Assembly: GCA_900770015.1 (NCBI GenBank)
Contig: CAAGIU010000189.1
Location: forward strand, 1-7,579
Origin: an uncultured Oscillospiraceae bacterium
GTDB lineage: Bacteria; Bacillota_A; Clostridia; Oscillospirales; Oscillospiraceae
DNA: 7,579 nt
Direction: 5' to 3'
A model generated the notes under the pieces. The model saw only the letters and a program-made list of their open reading frames with translations, did not search any database and was not told where the DNA came from. The position numbers were made by a program, and so were the translations under genes. Shown here in pieces: positions 6,236 through 7,579 of the stretch; the first letter of the stretch is position 1, and every line of letters begins with the position of its first letter.

Positions 6236-6476
6236 CTTCTTCTCCTCCTTGAATTTCCTTGAGTCTCTCTTTCAGAATGATATAGATGGGAATGATGATT
6301 CCCAGATCTACCAGTGCAATGATGAGCAGCAGTGTGCCCCAAAAACCGGTAATGTCGAAACGAAACCGGATATACAGCGTGACGATGGCGGTGACGGCAG
6401 TCAGCAGGGAGTAAAAAACAGCGCTGAAAATGGCGTCTTTCCGCTTCTTTTGCTGAGAATCAGTAGATTTTTGCAT
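6216..6476 (-). CDS. Small two-helix membrane protein, paralogue of the MerR membrane tail (second copy)
   Basis: 86 residues, no family recognised. A basic N-terminus (KKRK at 10-13) is followed by helix 1 (about 15-36), a short loop with R/F/D, helix 2 (about 45-68) and the tail KERLKEIQGGEEDAAAQY (69-86). The tail matches the ends of the two upstream genes' products: an E/Q-R-hydrophobic-[KR]-E-I core, then G-E, acidic residues, D-A and a final Y. By the positive-inside rule both termini should be cytoplasmic. The ATG overlaps the upstream gene by 17 bases and uses GGAGAGGAAG as ribosome site. Its helices are more divergent from the MerR module than the other small protein's. Probably co-acts with that MerR protein in the membrane; that is inference. 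Confidence 0.85.
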   Translation of the reverse strand: MQKSTDSQQKKRKDAIFSAVFYSLLTAVTAIVTLYIRFRFDITGFWGTLLLIIALVDLGIIIPIYIILKERLKEIQGGEEDAAAQY

Positions 6477-6708
6477 CTTCTTCCTCTCCCTTGTCGATTT
6501 CCTTCATCCTCTGACGCAAAGCGGCGAGAACGCCGATGATGGCGGCCAGGATGATCCCGGTTGCCACCACCACGACCACTATGCCGATCAGATCACCCAG
6601 GCTTTCGGTGAACAGCGTAAACAGGATGACAGCAATGTACAGCGCCAGAAGCACGATTACAATGGCCGCGCAGGCAATGGGGGCCAGCTTTTTAGTATTT
6701 TTTCGCAT
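6460..6708 (-). CDS. Small two-helix membrane protein, paralogue of the MerR membrane tail (first copy)
   Basis: 82 residues, no family recognised. Basic N-terminus (RKNTKK), helix 1 about 9-33, an acidic loop around E35-D39, helix 2 about 41-64, then the tail RQRMKEIDKGEEEDAKIY (65-82). The tail is very close to TQRIREIQKGEIDDAKKY at the end of the MerR protein, with the same distance from helix to stop. The ATG lies within the last codons of the MerR gene (17-base overlap); GGAG nine bases upstream is the ribosome site and is also the codons for its Gly-Glu. I read it as a free-standing copy of the MerR C-terminal module lacking the DNA-binding part. Confidence 0.87.
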   Translation of the reverse strand: MRKNTKKLAPIACAAIVIVLLALYIAVILFTLFTESLGDLIGIVVVVVATGIILAAIIGVLAALRQRMKEIDKGEEEDAKIY

Positions 6709-7342
6709 CGTCGATTTCTCCTTTCTGAATTTCCCGGATTCTTTGGGTCAGCGCCAGCACGGCGCCGATGCCCACAGCCGCCAGGAAGAACATCAATGTG
6801 GCAATGAACCAGAAGGGGGGCGCATCCTCCGGGGCAACCTTCATGCCCCACAGCAGCAGAGCGCCCAGAGCGAACATCAGCCCCACCAGAATCACCGTGA
6901 CAATCACCGGAGCCACATACCGGACGCGGATGTCCGTGGCTTTCACATCCGGGAAGCTGGTGCCGCTGCGTTCCAGCTGTTCCATCCGGCTGAGCAGCTC
7001 CTCGGTGTCCAGCTGGGTGATGGGGATATCCTGCCGGGACAGCTCCTCACACAGCCCGATGGCCTGCAGCAGATTTCTCTGCTCCCGCTCCAGGGTGATC
7101 AGGTGCCGCCGCATACCGTCGCCCACGGTGTGGGTGCCGGAAAACATCTGCCGGATTTCCTCAATGGGCACATCCAGCTTCCGCAGCAGCCGGATGCGGC
7201 GCAGGATCAAAACATCCTCCTCGCCGTACTCCCGGTAGCCGTTCTCCGCGTTGCGCTTGGGTGCAATGAGTCCCTGCTCCTCATAGAAGCGGATGTTCTT
7301 CTTTGTGATCCCCGCCAGGGTCTCGACCTCGTTGATCTTCAA
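6692..7342 (-). CDS. Membrane-anchored MerR-family transcriptional regulator
   Basis: 216 residues. Residues 1-70 are a MerR winged helix: MKINEVETLAGITKKNIRFY at 1-20, YEEQGLIAPKR, then NGYREYGEEDV and a helix with LRRIRLLRKLDVPIEEIR. Residues about 80-127 form the coiled-coil dimer helix (EREQRNL...ELSRM...LE). Unlike soluble MerR proteins it continues with two transmembrane helices (about 143-167 and 177-199) and a charged tail (200-216). No metal-binding cysteine pattern is seen; only C98 is present. I chose TTG at 7342 over TTG at 7348 because AAAGGCGGTGAT, nearly the full complement of the 16S 3' end, is correctly spaced for it, and MKINEVE is the expected MerR N-terminus. First gene of the operon; likely autoregulated through the 19-bp-spacer promoter just upstream. 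The inducing signal is unknown, plausibly something sensed at the membrane. Confidence 0.9.
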   Translation of the reverse strand: MKINEVETLAGITKKNIRFYEEQGLIAPKRNAENGYREYGEEDVLILRRIRLLRKLDVPIEEIRQMFSGTHTVGDGMRRHLITLEREQRNLLQAIGLCEELSRQDIPITQLDTEELLSRMEQLERSGTSFPDVKATDIRVRYVAPVIVTVILVGLMFALGALLLWGMKVAPEDAPPFWFIATLMFFLAAVGIGAVLALTQRIREIQKGEIDDAKKY

Positions 7343-7367
7343 CCCCAATCACCGCCTTTCTGACCAT

Positions 7368-7398
7368 ACTATAAACCTTCCATAAGGGGGAATGTCAA
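7368..7398 (-). promoter_or_regulatory. MerR-type operon promoter with 19-bp spacer and internal dyad
   Basis: Minus-strand TTGACA (-35, 7393-7398), a 19-base spacer (7374-7392) and TATAGT (-10, 7368-7373). Within the spacer is CCTT-ATGG-AAGG (7376-7387), a 12-base dyad close to the spacer's centre. An overlong spacer with a central operator is the hallmark of promoters activated by DNA distortion by MerR proteins, so I infer the adjacent MerR product binds here. Expected transcript start near 7361, leaving a leader of about 19 bases. Confidence 0.78.
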
Positions 7399-7457
7399 GA
7401 GGAAATTGGAAAAAAGTATAAATTACTTAATGTGCTTATCGGTTTGACTCTGTATTG

Positions 7458-7477
7458 CGCCAAATTGTAATTTGGCG
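7458..7477. repeat. CGCCAAATT/AATTTGGCG palindrome at the edge of the repeat element
   Basis: Two perfect 9-base arms with a two-base centre, nine bases before repeat copy B. A shorter relative, CGCCAAATTGCAATTCG, lies at about 1578-1594, on the corresponding side of copy A (in its inverted orientation), with GGCGGGG next to it in both. It seems to travel with the 180-bp element. Confidence 0.6.
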
Positions 7478-7485
7478 GGGAGCAC

Positions 7486-7579
7486 CAAAGGCTCCCTCTG
7501 CGAGGGAGCTGGCCGCGAAGCGGACTGAAGGAGAGAGCATTGGTCGACCACCAGCGCTTCATACGATACCGCATCAAAA
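7486..7579. repeat. Second copy of the hairpin-rich repeat, cut by the window end
   Basis: CAAAGGCTCCCTCTG onward aligns with the reverse complement of 1446-1540 over the whole 94 bases available, with about nine differences including one single-base gap. The match covers both an arm (the GCTCCCTC/GAGGGAGC and GGCCGCGAAGCGG hairpins) and the unique core, so it is the same element and not just a chance hairpin. The rest lies outside the window. Copy B lacks the GCGCGGTAC end seen in copy A on this side. Confidence 0.78.

Noticed and set aside
6692..7342. Metal-sensing MerR (CueR/ZntR type)
   Set aside because: Only one cysteine is present and the C-terminal metal-binding loop is absent; the C-terminus is a membrane module instead.
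5465..7363. Plus-strand open frames opposite the MerR-YhfC operon (265 and 275 codons)
   Set aside because: His/Gln/Gly-rich translations without domains, promoters or ribosome sites; the minus strand carries overlapping genes with recognised families.

Overview
The window reads as chromosomal DNA of a fairly GC-rich member of the Clostridia, most like Oscillospiraceae/Ruminococcaceae. The grounds are the protein families present (YhfC-type membrane protein, DUF554, MerR with a membrane tail, WG-repeat lipoprotein-like secreted protein), strong AGGAGG-type ribosome sites, an S-box (SAM-I) riboswitch, and short hairpin-rich intergenic repeats typical of that group. No species name can be supported from sequence alone. 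All eight genes I can defend lie on the minus strand.

Layout from left to right. 1-174: noncoding, with a short pyrimidine-rich CACTC repeat. 175-1029: a rhomboid-fold membrane protein lacking the catalytic Ser/His, with a C-terminal Cys/His cluster. 1030-1623: a divergent intergenic region holding the rhomboid promoter, a plus-strand sigma-A-type promoter, a complete SAM-I riboswitch and its terminator with no plus-strand gene behind it, then a 180-bp hairpin-rich inverted-repeat element. 1624-2337: DUF554 membrane protein with its own promoter. 2437-4719: a large secreted protein fusing a PstS-like periplasmic-binding domain to WG-type repeats. 4720-5068: its long structured leader plus the terminator of the next operon. 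5069-7342: a five-gene operon read right to left. 7343-7579: the operon promoter and a second, truncated copy of the 180-bp element.

The operon is the most interesting part. It starts with a MerR-family regulator that carries two transmembrane helices and a short charged tail at its C-terminus. The next two genes encode small two-helix proteins that look like free-standing copies of that same membrane-plus-tail module. Then come a YbjQ-family protein and a YhfC-family putative intramembrane protease. The first three proteins end in the same kind of tail (R-x-[KR]-E-I-x-x-G-E ... D-A-x-x-Y), and in each case the DNA encoding the tail is also the Shine-Dalgarno site and start codon of the following gene. 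The operon promoter has the 19-bp spacer and internal dyad expected of a MerR-controlled promoter. I infer a membrane-anchored, autoregulated sensor system, possibly with proteolytic control by the YhfC protein; this is a hypothesis from architecture, not a demonstrated function.

The second point of interest is the orphan SAM riboswitch. It has promoter, aptamer and terminator but reads toward the 3' end of the convergent DUF554 gene, so read-through would make antisense RNA. A relic of a lost methionine gene is an equally simple explanation.
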